Shown piece by piece: positions 31,985-42,916 of a stretch of 64,000 bases of DNA (the stretch's first letter is position 1; each line of letters opens with the position of its first letter). Where the stretch lies: NCBI RefSeq assembly GCF_024586455.1, contig NC_065923.1, positions 47,004,264 to 47,068,263 of the forward strand, written 5' to 3'. The position numbers and the translations under genes are program-made. This stretch comes from Bactrocera neohumeralis. Its lineage: Eukaryota > Arthropoda > Insecta > Diptera > Tephritidae. Under the pieces are notes generated by a model. It was not told the origin of the DNA. It saw only the letters and a program-made list of their open reading frames with translations, and made no database searches.

Positions 31985-33850
31985 AGTAAGACATTTTAAT
32001 TTAAATTTCGCGTAAAATCCCTATCATAGAAACATTTTTTCAAGCTGGTTTTGACTGTCAGTGTTATCTGTGCCAAATTGCGAATTAATAATAATATCTT
32101 GGAACGCATACCTTTGTACAATCCCAGGTGATACGTGTTTAATAAAGTCCACAGACTGTTCTTCGGTAGCTCTTTGAGCGCCTATAAAGGCTTTACCATT
32201 ATCGCTCGTTATCTTCTTTTGGAAAGCCGCGTCGTCCGACAAAACGAGCAAATGCCGGAAGAAAAGTCTCCTTTGTCAGATTAGTGTAAAATTCGGGGTG
32301 CATGGCTTTTGTCGTAAAACAGCCAAAGACAGCTACATAGTCTTTCATCAGAGTTGGAGACCTTAACATGGACGCTTTTATCGGAAAAGATCCAGCACAT
32401 CGACACCTGTGATGAAGAAAGGCAGAGCGATATTACTGCGTATAATACCATAATCTGTATTCGCATCTTCTGCTTCTGCATAGTGTAGATTTTGCGTATG
32501 AAAATGCACTTCTTTATTTGGAGATTAAGTCGGGAGTTTTAAATTGCTGGCGGACCATGTGTTGCATGAGGCGATGTTCGGCGTGAAGCATTATTATGTG
32601 GATATAACTTATCAATAAAGTGGCAAGTTGAGACTTTTCTGGTATAATGATGGGATGGCGTTCGTTATTCGTTTGGCTTGAATTAGCAAGCCAAAGAACA
32701 CCTTCGTATCCAGGAATGGGCTTAGAACTAAGGGGGACTCCCTTTATCAATAGGATTTGATTATATGCGTTAAGAGCGTACTGTGCTTTTTGTGAATATG
32801 AAGGTTTGGGAAAACGATGAAAATCGTTTAAGGATGTCGGCATTATCCAGTATTGTGTTCAAAGTGTTGATTTTTGGAATTTCTGGGGTCGATTATGTAG
32901 TGCATGGGAGATTGTGACCAATAATCAAGAGACTATATTAACCATTGGGTGGCATTATGAGAAATATCGTTCAGATGTTTGCGAAGTGGGACCATTTTTC
33001 TAAGCGAAGAGGTTTCACTTATTCGTTCCAGTCGGTTCCGTCCAGCAATAGTTCCTATATGAAGATTTTCGCTTGTATAATAATTGGCGAAAGCCATCCT
33101 GCGAGATTGAAAATTTTCGCCATCGGGGAAAAAACCTGTCTCTTTGTAATGGCGGATAATGCGGATAGACTCAGTCGTGTATGAAAATTGTTCCGATATC
33201 GCAAATACTTGTGTCCAACAAATTTTCGTTTGTTATGTTTCTTAATATATTTGGGTGATTTGCCGTAATTTTTTTAAGAGAAGCCCTGCGGTGTTGAGGG
33301 CATTTATTACTTGTGATAAAGACTCTCGTGCTTGTGAAAGACTGCAACTGTCAGACAGAATATCGTCTACTTACGGCTGTGTTTTTAACACCTTTGAATT
33401 CGCGTAGTGGACTACTTGACTCGTTGAAAATCTTGTTCGTCGTTATGTACCACTATGTGTCGATACATTTTTTCAACGTCCCCATTGAATATGTATTTGA
33501 ATATACGCCAACTTGATACCAGAAGCATTCAATCTGGTGGGAGTGTGGGTTCCGTAAAAATCATTTAATTTAGGTATTCCCGCGCTAGGGGGTTTTGAGG
33601 CATTGAAGACAATTCTTACTTTTGTTGTTTTATTGTCTGGCTTGCCTACCGTATGATGTGGCAGATAAAAGGAGTAGTATTTGCAGTTGATGATTTTTCC
33701 CTGGGCTTACTTTCTCCATGTGAGCTTACCTTTTTAAGTAAGTTTCTTTCCATACTTTGAAACTGCTGTATCACAGAGGTGAGAGAGTGACCCAAAGCAA
33801 GTGTGTTAGGAAATTGTTACTTAAGTGGTCATACCAACATTTTCTGATCT
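31985..33850 (-). mobile_element. BEL/Pao LTR retrotransposon, internal pol fragment
   Basis: Minus-strand pieces in pol order: an RNase H-region block with KIFNLAGWLSPIIIQAKIF and LLLDGTDW (about 33020-33130), then the zinc-binding/integrase start with GYEGVLWLANSS and LISYIHIIMLHAEHRLMQHM (32514-32843), then the integrase core KITSDNGKAFIGAQRATEEQ (32120-32215), which contains the second catalytic Asp region. This order and wording fit BEL/Pao. Frames are broken many times and no LTRs were identified. Ends are approximate. Confidence 0.82.
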
Positions 33851-34062
33851 AATAGTTGTGGCTTTGTAAAAGTCCTCACCATACTGATCTTCAGCGGTTG
33901 CAATTGATTTACGGGTGGTAGTTCTTCGAACAAATTTACCTAACCACACGAAAACACAAGAGTCAACAGATTATGATTAAATAAGCATTTGATGGGATTC
34001 ATATACCATAGAAATATTTCTAACGATTGCCTCGAACATGGTAAAACAATCAATGACATATA

Positions 34063-34456
34063 TTAGGTTGGAAAGTATATCCCTTACGCCTTTTTGTCTT
34101 TTGAATTTCGCGAACTATGTATAAAGCGCTACAGAGCTCGTATCTGGCAATACTATACATCTTTGAAAGGTCTTGATGCAACCTACAAAACGACGCATGA
34201 TTAGTTTGGATATTGCGTTCAACAGTTATAGACGTGTAAACATGGAGTTCACTAACGCCGAAAATCGCGCTGTTTTAAAGTTCTAATCCGTTAAAGACAA
34301 ATCCACTAGAGGGGGTATTATGAAGTTGCCGTCTAGATGGAAACAGATTATCGAACGAAACGGCGCATATCTGAACTAAGTCCGATCACTGTAACACTTT
34401 TTATAAAACATTGAATAAAGAGCAAAAAAGCGGAAGGGAGATATTTGACAACCTAA
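34063..34456 (+). mobile_element. Mariner MITE (394 bp)
   Basis: TA duplications at 34061-34062 and 34457-34458 flank inverted repeats TTAGGTTGGAAAGTATATCC (left) and TTAGGTTGTCAAATATCTCC (reversed right). Inside, 34242-34300 encodes a mariner-like N-terminus (MEFTNAENRAVLKF), joined directly to a C-terminal stub (KLPSRWKQIIERNGAYL). The catalytic domain is deleted. Confidence 0.88.
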
Positions 34457-34489
34457 TATCATCACCAATTTAACATTACTGTACATTAT

Positions 34490-34773
34490 TGGGTTGACTG
34501 TCCTACAGTAGCATTCATTTAACTCTTGAGAGGTTGAATATTTAAGTGAACCTTTTCCAGTCAATATCAATATCATTCGTTTTCACTTTTGCTCTGTGAA
34601 GGTTAGTGCTTTGCATTTGAAATCCCTAAGTTGTACTGTTGGTTTCGAACTTCCCATTCTCATATTCTTTTTGTAAGAGAAGTAAATTGCTTTGTCACAA
34701 AGTATTCTAAAACTACTTCCCGATATCATATAGTATAAACAACTCTTTTCTCCTACAAATAATTTCATCTCAA
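34490..34773. repeat. 3' flank of G3, duplicated at the relic gene
   Basis: 34490-34620 matches 46780-46910 by eye, including GAATATTTAAGTGAACC and CACTTTTGCTC. 34690-34800 matches 47450-47587 and the flanks of G4 and G5. It marks one edge of the duplicated protease unit. Confidence 0.75.
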
Positions 34774-34779
34774 TTTATT
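34774..34779 (-). terminator. Poly(A) signal of protease G3
   Basis: AATAAA on the minus strand, 28 nt past the stop codon, at the same place as in G4, G5 and the relic gene. Confidence 0.6.
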
Positions 34780-34807
34780 CAACAAACATTATATCGGTCG
34801 ACAATAC

Positions 34808-35929
34808 TTAGGCGACTGGAGCGAAACCAATACGGCTGTTGCCCATATCGAATTCGGTGTAGTAAAGACCAATGAAGATATCACCCAAGATCCAGAAGTC
34901 AGTACCCATGTAGCTAACAGCCGGAGAGCATTGTCCCTCAGATTCGATAACGTATTGCGAGGCTGGGACGGTGAAGGTGGTACCGCCAATGACGAATTCC
35001 ATATCGGGAAGGCTGCTGACGCTTGAGCAATCAATATAGCCATCACCATCGGGATCGACGACGTTCATGTATGCTACATAACCGTAGTATGGAGCCACAA
35101 TGAGAGAGGTGCCAGTATCGGCGATGGCTTGGCAACCGGAACTGCACAAGACCTGACTGCCAATGCTACCGCTGTCCACAGCGAATTGCCAATAGCCTTC
35201 CTCAGATACGGGCACATAGGTGAGACTACCTTGGTAGAGGCTGGAATCGGAACCACCCAAAATCATTTCACCACCCTGAGATGAGGTGCCAGCACGAGCC
35301 AAATAGAAGGAGAATAGGTTCTGGCTGATCAAACCCTGAGTCCACATGTTGTAGAATGGTGGCACCACGTCGTCATTAGAAATTTGTTGGAAAGCCATAC
35401 CCATTAAACCATCGAAATTGGAGTAAAGGAAGCTGGTACCGGGTTCTTGCATAGCTTCAGCGAACACTTGGTTTTGAATGGTGAGTCCAGCTACTCTGAC
35501 GGTATCTTGGGACAGGAAACCAGACAAACTACCGGAACCGTATTCGATGGAGAAGCTTTCGCCATTGGCAACATAGGTGCTGGAAGCGCTGGAATTATAT
35601 TTGTTGTGGGCCTGGCAGGCTGCATTGCTGGTGGGGCAAGTGGCTGATGGCACCCACAAGTTTGAGGAACCAGAATCGAAGAGTACCAAGAATTCCTGTG
35701 CTGGTGTACCGATGGTGATCTTGCCGTAGTATGCCAAGTTCAAGCTGTTATCCAATTGCTCGGTGGCACGGAGACTGGGAACATGGTATTTACTGCGCAA
35801 GTAAGCAGTTTCGGTTTTCACCGTTTCGTGTGTCCTACGGTAGTTGGGGTTCTTGTAGATGGGCACGCGCACCATGTTGGCCGAGGCCAAGGCGGCACAA
35901 ATGGTGAAGAATACGAAGAACTTGAACAT
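34808..35929 (-). CDS. Secreted cathepsin D/pepsin-like aspartic protease (G3)
   Basis: A 373-residue A1 aspartic preproprotease with the same layout as G2: signal peptide about 1-17, propeptide about 18-57, catalytic Asp85 (DSG) and Asp271 (DTG), flap Tyr130, and no proline loop before WILGD. The mature sequence is identical to G2, G4 and G5. Only the propeptide varies: Glu35 and Ser-Leu at 52-53. At the 3' end of the gene the synonymous sites (CAATACGGCTGTTGCCCAT on plus) group G3 with G2, whereas the promoter and Glu35 group it with G5, so it is a mosaic. Expression is probably as a zymogen secreted into the gut lumen (inference from family). Confidence 0.97.
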   Translation of the reverse strand: MFKFFVFFTICAALASANMVRVPIYKNPNYRRTHETVKTETAYLRSKYHVPSLRATEQLDNSLNLAYYGKITIGTPAQEFLVLFDSGSSNLWVPSATCPTSNAACQAHNKYNSSASSTYVANGESFSIEYGSGSLSGFLSQDTVRVAGLTIQNQVFAEAMQEPGTSFLYSNFDGLMGMAFQQISNDDVVPPFYNMWTQGLISQNLFSFYLARAGTSSQGGEMILGGSDSSLYQGSLTYVPVSEEGYWQFAVDSGSIGSQVLCSSGCQAIADTGTSLIVAPYYGYVAYMNVVDPDGDGYIDCSSVSSLPDMEFVIGGTTFTVPASQYVIESEGQCSPAVSYMGTDFWILGDIFIGLYYTEFDMGNSRIGFAPVA

Positions 35930-35933
35930 TTTG

Positions 35934-36027
35934 CTGTTGGAAAGAAAGGTTAAGAGTAAAATATTTTAGAATTTCAAGTTGCAGAGGTTATGAAATAGAA
36001 ATTTTGCAATTGTTTTAGCGTTCTTAC
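35934..36027 (-). other. 5'UTR intron of G3
   Basis: Donor AACG|GTAAGAAC at 36027 and acceptor CTTTCCAACAG|CAAAATG at 35934 on the minus strand. Length 94 nt. Confidence 0.85.
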
Positions 36028-36101
36028 CGTTAGCTTTTTCTTAGTGTCGTATAGCACTAGCAGTGGCATACAACTGTGTCATAAATTTTGCAGCTCGTCC
36101 C

Positions 36102-36108
36102 TTATATA
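36102..36108 (-). promoter_or_regulatory. TATA box of G3 (type B promoter)
   Basis: TATATAA on the minus strand with ACACAGTTG about 30 nt downstream as probable start (near 36075). The flank beyond the TATA box differs from type A (G2, G4) and matches G5. Confidence 0.75.
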
Positions 36109-37260
36109 CTCCATTTCTGTAACCTATCTTTCTCTGATAATCTCTCGACGCTAATTAAACAAGTGCTCTAATATTTGAAGATTGGCGATAACTTCACTTT
36201 TTTCAATCAAAATTTATTTGATTGTTTTATATAGTATATGCACTTAGTAGTTAGTATTCTTAAAAAAAGCTTGGAATTATTTGGGAGTTTCTTGAGCGCA
36301 CTTGGAATGCTTTTGACAGGCCTCGCTACTTCATATTACACATTTCTGTCAATCTCATATGTATACATACTTCTTGGTCAGAAGGAATATGAACTTCAGG
36401 AAGGTTAGTTTTGACTCATGGTTGTCTATATTTAATTTGGAATAGTGATCAGTTCCCGAACAAAACTAGTGTGCCCTTACATGATTTCTAGAGACTTGAA
36501 ATGTCATTTTTCAGACGAAACCAAAAAAATATAGTGTAATATGGGTATTAAGTATATGAAGAATTTACTAGAAAAAGGTAATAAAATTGTATTTTCAAAG
36601 GAGCTGGCCAAATATTCCAGAGACTTTGCGTCTATCGTCATTATTACTCGTTTTGTGATTGGTGGAATAGTTTGTTTTATATTACTTACTCGCACCAGCC
36701 TGTCTGGTGATATGTAGTATATACGTATGTGACATTTATGACCCTCGCCTGTTTAACATATAAACATAATCTGACAGTTGTACATAAGTATGTATGGGCA
36801 TAAGAGGGTAGATAACATTCAATAACAACGAAATAACAACAATATCAATCAATAATAACCACAACTAGTATATATGACGTCGCCGTTATTTAGCTGGAAA
36901 GTACGATTGCGTCGTTTAATTGAAGATTATCGAAAAATTAGCATTAAGGTTCAGATAGTGCGGTCTCGAGGCACTTCAAAAATACAGACACATTTTTGTT
37001 TTTTGTCTAGTGAAGTTTGTTGACAGTGAAACTGAAAGTGAATTGATGAATATTGATAACGATAAACGACCTTTACTAACACTCTACATTTGGTTCGTAC
37101 CGTTTTGAAGTATCAAGTATTGCCTATAAATTGTGTATTAGAAAGCTCCAAAAATTCATATGTGAGAAAGTTTCAAGATTTTTTAAACACGACTATGATA
37201 TAACAAATAATCCTTGGTTTTCTCTATGTTACTAGTAAATTTATAAATACTTCTGTTGTT
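36109..37260. repeat. 5' flank of G3, duplicated at G5 and at the relic gene
   Basis: 36109-36350 aligns by eye with 52173-52420 (upstream of G5). 36606-37260 aligns more strongly with 47768-48430 (upstream of the relic gene), including GACGTCGCCGTTATTTAGCTGG and the TCTAGTGAAGTTTGTTGACA block. Around 36630-36740 there is also weaker similarity to 52660-52780. The part at 37015-37110 is a broken counterpart of the small frame at 48177-48371. Confidence 0.75.
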
Positions 37261-37414
37261 GGTTTTTTCTGTCTGAGGGCGTGTAAAATGCCTTTCGCAT
37301 CATCAGTGCTGTCGTCACAGCAACGGCATGTGCTACTTGCAGGTCACTAAAAACCCCGCCTCTACCAAATTAGTATTACTTCAGGGTGATGTCTCATTTA
37401 TCTCATTGACAGAT

Positions 37415-37591
37415 TTACATCAGCGCACTCGCGTTCAGGTCCCGCTTTTTGCTCCGTAGCAATATTGCTGCGAATTTCTTGATAATCCCCCAGTTTGCTT
37501 CGCTCTCCAGCACGACGCTGATTAAATTGTCAGCGTTTATTGGGCCAACCAAGTCTTCTACGGCGGTGCGTTCTCGTTGCCAGCGCACACA
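37415..37591 (-). mobile_element. LINE ORF2 C-terminal fragment
   Basis: A minus-strand frame of about 59 codons, from CVRWQRERTAVEDLVGPI through NLISVVLESEANWGIIKKFA to a stop at 37415. This resembles the last segment of I/R1-type LINE ORF2 proteins (pattern: W-RER-LE--VG---ENLI--ML-SE--W--I--FA--IL). The frame is clean, but the rest of the element is missing. Confidence 0.65.
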
Positions 37592-38729
37592 TTCAATTCA
37601 ATTTCTTACGTTGCGTCGAGTCGAATTTGTTTGGCTGGTTCCGGGATATTAGCATTGGAATCAGGTCAATCGGATGTAAACTTTTTATAAGAAAATATGT
37701 GCCAACAAAGTTTATCGAAAACTTACTTGATATATTGTACAATGTGAATGAAAGCGTTAATAATGTCAAATCATTTATGATTAGGTGATATTCTTAGTAA
37801 AGTATTCTTCCAACTTATTACTATTAAATAAATTAATTACAGATATCTTTGCTCTGGACTAAATTTTTTCAACTTTCAATATGCAACTTTGCTGTGTTGT
37901 GCAAATATGGTTAGCGATATCTGGGATTTCACGCCTTTATTTGCAATATCTCCTCCTGTTTGTTTGTGTTTTTTTTTTGGGTTGATTACCAGTCAATTGA
38001 AAATCTAAAGGAACTTCCCGTCGAAACGAGTTTTGTAGCAGGTTTTTAAAAATTCGGAAATAGACACCAGTTTATAACGCATTCACACTTGTTTTTATGC
38101 TTCGAACCCATACTCCAACAGCTAACACTCGATTTGTCCTACCGGAAAGGTCAAGTGGTGTGTGCAGATCTTTTGTAAGCATACTTTAGTAGTTCAGATA
38201 TCACTTATTCAACCTCTATCGTTATCACAAATGAATTTGGTAGGGTCATCCTCATATATAGTAATGCTGCTCTTGGCACTTTTAGGAATCCCAATAAATG
38301 CCAGAAGGACATGTTTCTCATTCGATTCTCTTCATTCTCGTGCTCTAAAGAAATGTTTGAACAAAAATGTCTTCAAATATGGCGTAGTTATTTTTAAAAA
38401 GTTCTAGTGTTCCAGTTGATTGAAACTATATAAAATTAATAAGCATACTGCTCCTACAAGCATGTCCCTATTAAATACAAGTACATGAAGACATTCTAGA
38501 CTGTCTGGGTCTATATAACTTTAATAACATTTGCATCTAGATAATTTTCCGTGTCAGGTGGCTAACTAAAAATTACGTCCATAAGATAAGACCAAGCAAG
38601 TTATTTCCAGTTTTATCAGGATTTCTAATACAAACACACTTTTAATGACGCAGCAATTTTATTTCCATATCAAGCATTTGAAACTAATTCATAAATATTT
38701 GACAGAAAATTCCACATTATAATAATAAC
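37592..38729. other. Spacer inside the duplicated unit
   Basis: AT-rich. 38485-38590 (GACATTCTAGACTGTCTGGG and onward) recurs at 48870-48965, and part of 38545-38720 recurs at 53755-53890. No gene is recognised. Confidence 0.5.
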
Positions 38730-38865
38730 GGGTGATCCAAATAGAGGTAATTTTTTCAATAGCTTTTTTGACAGATCAGATTTGTATTTTTTTGTTCGGT
38801 ATTGTTGGGCTTTTCATCATGGGAAGACTTACGTCTGAAGAGCGTTTACAATTCGTTACACTTTA

Positions 38866-40217
38866 CCAGGTTGTTCAATAAGTTTTGTCGTTTGATAAAG
38901 AAGACACAATTTGATGCTTCAAAACACACTTTATTATTCAGTATAATATCCTGAACATTAATACACTTTCTGAAGTGAGTATCCGGAAGGTCTGCAAAAT
39001 ACGCTTCAACAGCCGTTAGGACCGCTTCATTTGATGAAAACAAATGAAAGTCGCTGGGGCCAACTCTGGTGAATACGATGGATGCTCCAACAATTCGAGC
39101 TTAAACGAAATCCCTCTCGCATCCCAAAAAACTGATGCCATAACCTTCTCGGCCGATTTCCGGCCACGAACTCATTTCGAAGCTGAACAATCAGGCTCAC
39201 ACCACTCCTTATCTTCTTGTTTTGATACGGGATTATGATGCTGGACCCAAGTCTCCATCTTAGTGATGAATCGACGCACAAAATCCACTTAATCAGTTTT
39301 AAAACGTTCCAAATGTTGGTGAGAATGTCGCATTCGAATGTTTTTTTTTTTTTTTTTTTTTTTTTGTTTTTTTTTGATAGTAGGAGGAAGCATCGAAAGC
39401 CGGAGTGCGGGACTTTAATCCGCTAAACCTAACCTACCCCACCTCATATCTCTCCCACGGGACCACTGGACAAAGTATGACTTCATGGGAGAGAAGAAGA
39501 CGTTTAAGTCTCCTCTATTGCACGGACTGACTGACGCCTTATCTGTTCTAAATGTCTCAATTTTGTCATAATTTGATTTGCCGCTTCGCTGACAGCATTC
39601 CACTTTACAGAGGACTCGCACATAAGTGCTGTCAAATTTTCCACCGTGATACTACCACCAAGGGTGGTTTTCAGCTTTTCCCTTATACTAGAAAACCGAG
39701 GGCAATAAAAGAACACGTGTTCAGAGTCTTCTATACACTCTGTACACGTCGGACAGTATTGACTAAAGTCATGACGATATTTAAATAGGTAGCTTCTGAA
39801 GCAACCATGCCCGCTGAGTATTTGGGTAAGGTGGAAATCCAGGTCTCCATGTTGTCTACCTATCCACAAATGTATGTCCGAAATCAGTCGGTAGGTCCAC
39901 CGTCCTTTGCATGAAGTTTGCCACCGTTGCTACCACATTTTCAATGCTTTGATCTCTGGTGTTATGCGCTTTTTGGACGTCCTGTACGTGGATCGTCTTC
40001 AAGGCTTGTGTGACTGCACGATATTCAATTTTTTCGATTGTAAAAAAATACTGTGACACGGCGACACTACATCGCGTGTAGACAAAGAATGAATTGACAG
40101 ATTGAAATGAAACTTCACGTACGTTTATATGAAGAGTGTACCAACAAAACAAAAAAAAATTTGGGCTAGTAGCAACGCCATCTCTTATCGAACGACAAAA
40201 CTTGTTGAACAACCTGG
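38866..40217 (-). mobile_element. Mariner element inside the DD41D element (middle layer)
   Basis: TA duplications (38864-38865, 40218-40219) flank 33-bp inverted repeats (38866-38898 and 40185-40217) differing at two positions. On the minus strand the N-terminal start IEKIEYRAV lies near 40015-40045 and KVMASVFWDARGI at 39110-39150, followed by LLEHPSYSPELAPA (39060-39100) and AVEAYFADLPDTHFRKCI (38940-39020). Large internal parts are missing. An R1-type LINE is inserted at about 39341-40000. Confidence 0.85.
39341..40000 (-). mobile_element. R1-type LINE 3' end inside the mariner (inner layer)
   Basis: The T run at 39341-39375 is the poly(A) tail on the minus strand. Next to it AAACCTAACCTACC and the frame 39504-39869 match the LINE at 54366-55870. 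The frame encodes WIGRQHGDLDFHLTQILSGH and CPTCTECIEDSEHVFFYCPR, the C-terminal zinc-binding block of R1-type ORF2. The 5' truncation point is near 40000. Confidence 0.85.
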
Positions 40218-40432
40218 TATTACGAAAACTCTCGTTCCTTATGGAATGGGTTTCGTGCGCTTCATTAAACTTATGGTCAAACACCATCATACATCTTAAG
40301 ACTCAGCATTCATTATTGCATAATATTCGAACGAATGGACCAATGTTCTTTCGAATGATAACGAACATTCACCATTAAATTTGAAGTTTCTGTTTTTTTC
40401 TTATTTTTCTGTAAACAAGTAATGGATCACCC

Positions 40433-41834
40433 TTTATTTAAACAATGGTAGCGTTTTGTATTGAGTATAATTAACTGTGGTTTATAACTTAATATTATGC
40501 AGTATACATACATATGTATACAGGTATGTACATAATGTTATGTTTATCAATCTTTGAGGCCTAGGATAGTCAGATAGTCAGTCAGACTTAATTCGGTTAT
40601 ATATTTGTCTGCCTTTCTGCCCGCCAAGCCGTCTGCTTGAAACTGTTCAAATATTATACAATGGGCGTGGTACCGCCGTAGATAAAATTTCATATCTCTC
40701 AAATTTCTCAAAGTATTCAAGTTGGAAATTACCACTTCCTTATTCCAATATAGTTGTTATTATTGATCTTAAGGGGATCTTAATTAGTATATAATTGTTA
40801 AGTAGGATCTAAACTGTCAAACCTAAGTACTAAGTGATAAATCATATAAGAATTACTGAGTTTCTCCACGACACCTAGGTTGCTGTATAATATTTTTTAA
40901 TCTAAGTGTAGTGGACTTTTGGAGGCCGGTATATCCATCATGTGTCGGCTAAAGAAAGATATTGACTGATTTTATTTATTTTCGATATGTACCGAATGTT
41001 ATGGTATTTTGAGAGTGTGGGAATAATAAATAAAAAGCAGCGAAATTACAACAAAATATTGTTGGTTGCTTGGTGTAGCGTGGTTCACTCTATCTCAAAC
41101 GCATTGTTTATAACCCTACAGCTAAGTTGAGTTAACGTTGTGCAGATCAAGTCATATGGGTTTATAAGGCTTGAAATGCCCAATGAGTAGATCGTTACAT
41201 AAGTTATTTACCTCCGATATTTGCTATTACGAAACAGCAAACAAAAACTCATGAACAACAACAATGTTGCTCACTAGCACATGCAGCGAATGAAAGTTAA
41301 GATACAAGTATAACAGGCGGTTAATTGATAGATTCTGCTTGGCAAAGCGTAATAATCAAGAAAGCTGATAATAATACTTTTGTTCACTTAATGATTGTTT
41401 GTAATATCTAAAAAAAATCAACAAAGAGTTATACCTAGATATATATAAATGATCAGGATTACGAGACCAGTTTGAAGCTGGAACTCCTGCATAAGAGCCA
41501 TTGCCTCAAAATGAGGTTTACGACTCCACGTGATCTACTGGCTCCACACAAGTGTCATCCATCCGATACCAACAAATGGAACGGTGGTATGGTAAATGGT
41601 ATTATTGAAAGAGTGCCGTCCTAAACTACTAGAACTGGTCAAATGGGCCAGCTTGCTGGGAAGTACGGACCTTATGACAACAACGTCTACAAAATTCTGG
41701 AGCTTATCCACAACATCTGACTCATACATATACATCTACAAATCTACATCCACAAATGAAGTATGAGGCAATGGTAATGTCATATGATATCATACTCGCC
41801 TTTGTTAATGAACATTGGCAATTCGACCGAGAGA
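40433..41834. repeat. Spacer, partly duplicated near G5
   Basis: 41095-41230 and 41430-41520 match 49035-49140 and 49310-49395 by eye (CCTACAGCTAAG..., GATCGTTACAT...). 40440-40500 resembles 53945-54000. No gene is recognised; the 41535-41735 minus frame carries no known domain. Confidence 0.6.
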
Positions 41835-42330
41835 AGAAATTAAGCACAACATTTTCATTTCACAGCGAAAAGCGGAATTATTATGTAGTCATACACACAC
41901 AGCCGAAATTGTGGGCATAACAGAAGGTAGCAAGTCGATTACTGCTCAAATCAGCAAGTTCATAAACCTTTTAGTGGATAGCTAAGCATCTTATCCATAT
42001 ATCAATAGCCAGTACTAAGTCTAATTGCGTTTGTTTAGAGTTTTAGAAGGTAACTCGGTGAATATCATCTGTGTACCCAGTCAAATAGGAACAGAAGGAA
42101 AAAAATGTAGAAACACAATTCGCTTAAGCTGTCCAGACCATTTAGCTCCTTGAAGGGTGGTTTGAAGCAAAGGACCCTAGAATAACACCTCAGACCTAGA
42201 ATATAAGCAACACAGACCATACAACAAAGTTATTTTTGAGTAGTAAGAATTAGTGGTGGGTAGACCAAACAACTACCACTTCTAGGCAAAAACTGACATA
42301 GTATCACTGTAGGGATCGTCATAGCGAACC
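41835..42330 (+). mobile_element. LINE ORF2 RNase H relic, copy 1
   Basis: Plus-strand pieces TAEIVGITEGSKSITAQI (41900-41955) and VNIICVPSQIGTEGKK (42058-42105) match the better preserved copy at 49590-50165. They look like the RNase H core and W-P-GH-GI-GNE block of I/LOA-type LINEs. Very decayed. Confidence 0.55.
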
Positions 42331-42882
42331 TGCTCTTTGTTTACCACCCGATCAATGCCCCCTTTCCAATTCTCCATTCACGAATTGGTTGGTTTAGACC
42401 CTGACTTCAACCTCATATTAATAAATAAAACTTAATAATTTCCTATCATCTCGTTAACGTCTTCTTTATATATCCAATATATTAAATAACGCCATCAATA
42501 GCTTTAAATAATATCTAGAGCATTTAAGGTAGCTCCAGCCGCTTCCGCTATATTGTTTGAAAATTCTTTATTATATATAATATTTTCCTAAAACAAAATG
42601 TTTTCCTTTTAGTTGCTAAAATAAGAAAGATTCGTCTGGGTAATTAAATTTAACTAAAAATCTCGGTTGCACGGGGATCTTTAGAACATGTATAGAAGCA
42701 AAGTTCTTGATATATATTCAGTGAAAAAAAAACTAGAGACCTCTGTATCGTGCAGAAGTTGGCGGTCTATCGACAAAGGCTATGCATTTTCGAATTATTT
42801 GAAGTAGGAGTAAATCACAAAGCCATGCTAAAACTACTATAGTACAAACAACTCTTTTCTCATACAAATAATTTCATTTCAA
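42331..42882. repeat. 3' flank of G4, duplicated at G5
   Basis: 42340-42900 matches 50285-50860 by eye, including ACGAATTGGTTGGTTTA, TTCGTCTGGGTAATTAAA and the region just past the stop codons. No gene is seen. Confidence 0.7.
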
Positions 42883-42888
42883 TTTATT
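42883..42888 (-). terminator. Poly(A) signal of protease G4
   Basis: AATAAA on the minus strand, 28 nt past the stop codon. Confidence 0.6.
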
Positions 42889-42916
42889 CAACAAACATTA
42901 TATCGGTCGACAATAC

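Larger units (their letters stand above)
38730..40432 (+). mobile_element. DD41D-type element (outer layer of a three-deep nest)
   Basis: The left end GGGTGATCC at 38730-38738 and reversed right end GGGTGATCC at 40424-40432 are inverted repeats, with a left terminal region like that of the element at 626 (AGAGGTAATTTTTTCAATAG). Remaining transposase wording flanks the insertion: LTSEERLQFVTLY at 38835-38865 and, from 40260, IIHLKTQHSLLHNIRTNGP. A mariner at 38866-40217 interrupts it. Confidence 0.8.
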
